Below are positions 5,543-6,808 of a DNA stretch of 6,808 bases, in pieces. The position numbers were made by a program, and so were the translations under genes. The notes under the pieces are model-generated. The model was given only the letters and a program-made list of their open reading frames with translations. It was not told the DNA's origin and searched no databases. Every line of letters begins with the position of its first letter. Position 1 is the first letter of the stretch. This stretch comes from JAUIAI01 sp963976885 (lineage in GTDB: Bacteria; Pseudomonadota; Gammaproteobacteria; Burkholderiales; Burkholderiaceae_E), in assembly GCA_963976885.1 (NCBI GenBank), contig CAXBNM010000259.1, positions 1 through 6,808 of the forward strand, in the 5' to 3' direction.

Positions 5543-5871
5543 ATCGGCGCTTCATGCCCCTCAAACAGCCACCTTGATGCCGGCCAAGCGAGACTGGCGA
5601 TTTCGACGACTATCGCGCACGTTCAACAGTTGGCACTGCCTGCAAAACGTCGTATTTGACCGATTTGCGTGATAGACATCAGCGCGGCATCACATTGCCG
5701 CCGATCTTGCTCACGCCATTTTCGCCGACACTGGCAAGCGGCAGGGCAAGCGGAAAGCTCTCGCGAACCGGTGTTTGATTTCGCGACACACCAAAATCCG
5801 AGCGAGCCAACCATGGCCTCTGGCCAGTCTGTCTTAATATGAGTTGTTATCGCCAGATTCAGGACATCGAC

Positions 5872-6808
5872 ATGCCGACCATCAATCGCCAGAGATTACT
5901 TACCGATCTGAACAAGCTGCGCAGCTTCGGAGCCTGCGGCACGGGCGTGGTTCGCCCCTCGCTGTCGGCCATCGATATGCAGGCACGCCACTGGCTGGCG
6001 CAGCGCATGACCGAGGCCGGGCTGGACGCAGAAATCGACGGCATTGGTAATGTGTTCGGCCGGCCGCGGCACCCGGGCCAACGCCTGCTCGTTGGCTCGC
6101 ATTCCGACACCCAACCTACCGGCGGCTGGCTCGATGGTGCCCTCGGTGTCATCTACGCGCTGGAAGCGGCCAGAGCGCTCGCCGAAGACCCCTCTTGCAG
6201 CGCCTTGCCGCTCGAGATCGTGGCATGGGTTGACGAGGAATCGACGTTCACCAGCTGCCTGGGAAGCCGGGCTTTTACTGGCGCGCTGCGCGACGGCGAG
6301 ATGGCCGCCGCCAGAAACCCGGACGGACTGAGCCTGACCGACGCGTTGCAGCAAGCCGGCCTGAACGGCCAGCCGGCCAGACCGCAGCCCGATCAGTATC
6401 TGGGCTATCTTGAGGCTCATATCGAACAAGGGCCGCACCTGGAATCGGCAGGCAAGCGCATCGGCATCGTCTCGGCCATTGTCGGCAGCCGCAACTTCAC
6501 GGTTCGCTTCAAGGGTCGACAGAATCATGCCGGCACAACACCCATGCCGTTGCGCCGGGATGCGGGCATTGCCATGATGCGCTTTGGCCATTTCGTCGAC
6601 GAAGCATTCAAGGCGGCGGCCGGGCCCAAATCGGTCTGGACGATGGGCCGCATCGAGCTGAGCCCGGGCGCCGCCAGCATCATCCCCGGCGCCGCCAACC
6701 TGCATTTGCAGTTTCGCGACCCCGATGATGCCCAACTGGACCGCCTGCAGGCCTGCGTGGAGCAACTGATCGCCGAGGCCAATGCGGCCGGCCCGGTCAG
6801 CGTCGAAC
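5872..6808 (+). CDS. M20-family zinc amidohydrolase, N-carbamoyl-L-amino acid hydrolase/allantoate amidohydrolase type (partial, first 312 residues)
   Basis: An open frame of 312 codons runs off the right edge. The family hydrolyses N-carbamoyl amino acids, ureido acids or allantoate in the cytoplasm using two divalent metals. Visible motifs are GSHSDTQPTGGWLDGALGV (75-93) with H77 and bridging D88, DEE (121-123) with the catalytic-base and metal-binding glutamates, LGSRAFTG (130-137), H183 in LEAHIEQGPHLES (180-192), and NHAGTTPMPLRRDA (218-231) at the start of the dimerisation domain. The final metal histidine, expected near residue 380, lies outside. The usual EEG-x-RF segment reads EESTF here, an uncommon variant. 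ATG at 5872 is chosen because AGGA (5861-5864) lies 7 nt upstream and INRQRLLTDLNKL is the normal opening; an in-frame ATG at 5839 adds 11 residues but has no ribosome site. It is divergent from the TTT operon, so it may act on what that system imports. The subfamily substrate is not determinable. Confidence 0.92.
   Translation, partial: MPTINRQRLLTDLNKLRSFGACGTGVVRPSLSAIDMQARHWLAQRMTEAGLDAEIDGIGNVFGRPRHPGQRLLVGSHSDTQPTGGWLDGALGVIYALEAARALAEDPSCSALPLEIVAWVDEESTFTSCLGSRAFTGALRDGEMAAARNPDGLSLTDALQQAGLNGQPARPQPDQYLGYLEAHIEQGPHLESAGKRIGIVSAIVGSRNFTVRFKGRQNHAGTTPMPLRRDAGIAMMRFGHFVDEAFKAAAGPKSVWTMGRIELSPGAASIIPGAANLHLQFRDPDDAQLDRLQACVEQLIAEANAAGPVSVE

Larger units (their letters stand above)
5343..5871. 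promoter_or_regulatory. Divergent control region between tctC and the M20 amidohydrolase
   Basis: These 529 bp contain no convincing gene. The part from about 5470 to 5545 is strikingly AT-rich compared with the rest of the window and carries the shared element and a TTAAGT cluster. TCAGTTGA occurs at 5364-5371 and 5437-5444 (73 bp apart, about seven helical turns), and TCAACTG at 5464-5470 is inverted to the second copy. Closer to the plus-strand gene, palindromic TCGCGA occurs at 5761-5766 and 5781-5786, 20 bp apart, with GGTGT/ACACC (5770-5774, 5788-5792) nested around them. I could not fix a good -35/-10 pair for either gene by eye. Confidence 0.6.

Noticed and set aside
5651..5668. CGTATTTG at 5651-5658 as a third copy of the shared element
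   Set aside because: Only this 8-mer matches the tctC copy; the other blocks are absent.
5623..5814. 63-codon minus-strand open frame in the divergent region
   Set aside because: Its GAGG-like site is only about 2 nt from the ATG, the composition is atypical, and no family is recognisable. Chance is sufficient.
5839..5871. In-frame upstream ATG at 5839 as the amidohydrolase start
   Set aside because: No ribosome site precedes it, while AGGA is well placed before 5872 and the family N-terminus fits 5872. It remains a minor alternative.
5896..6765. Long minus-strand open frame of 289 codons antisense to the amidohydrolase
   Set aside because: It lies wholly within a plus-strand gene with clear M20 metal motifs; GC-rich codon use opens the opposite frame. 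Its translation shows no recognisable domain.

Overview
The window looks like an accessory catabolic or transport locus from a moderately GC-rich proteobacterium. A betaproteobacterium of the order Burkholderiales is most likely. This rests on a complete tripartite tricarboxylate transporter (TTT) with a Bug-type binding protein, a local LysR regulator and a compact FrdB-like iron-sulfur gene, a mix I associate with that group. It is inference, not a database match.

Layout: five genes run on the minus strand in three blocks. Reading from the right, these are (i) tctC/Bug - tctB - tctA (5342 to 2226); (ii) a LysR-type regulator (2029 to 1115); (iii) an FrdB/SdhB-like iron-sulfur subunit followed 3 nt later by a short cytochrome-b-like membrane subunit, which leaves the window at base 1. 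Divergent from tctC, on the plus strand, an M20-family zinc amidohydrolase of the carbamoylase/allantoate amidohydrolase type starts at 5872 and runs off the right edge. The only long non-coding stretch is the 529-bp divergent region 5343-5871. Gaps of about 196 bp lie before sdhB and before lysR.

How the parts may work together: the Bug protein should bind a carboxylated ligand in the periplasm and TctAB should bring it in. The amidohydrolase would cleave an N-carbamoyl or ureido-type bond. The iron-sulfur and membrane subunits would pass electrons from a flavoprotein, presumably encoded beyond base 1, to or from quinone. The LysR protein would sense the substrate or an intermediate. The substrate cannot be read from the sequence.

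The most interesting signal is non-coding. A roughly 50-bp element upstream of sdhB (996-1042) recurs in the same gene-relative orientation upstream of tctC (5480-5528). Shared blocks are ATAATTC, TGTT-YAA, CGAATTT, TACTT and AGTTAAG, in the same order and with nearly the same spacing. This suggests that one regulator, probably the LysR encoded between the two operons, controls both. A second strong signal is a 12-bp perfect hairpin between tctC and tctB. It lacks a U-tract and probably sets the ratio of binding protein to membrane subunits. I see no mobile element, CRISPR array, tRNA or rRNA.
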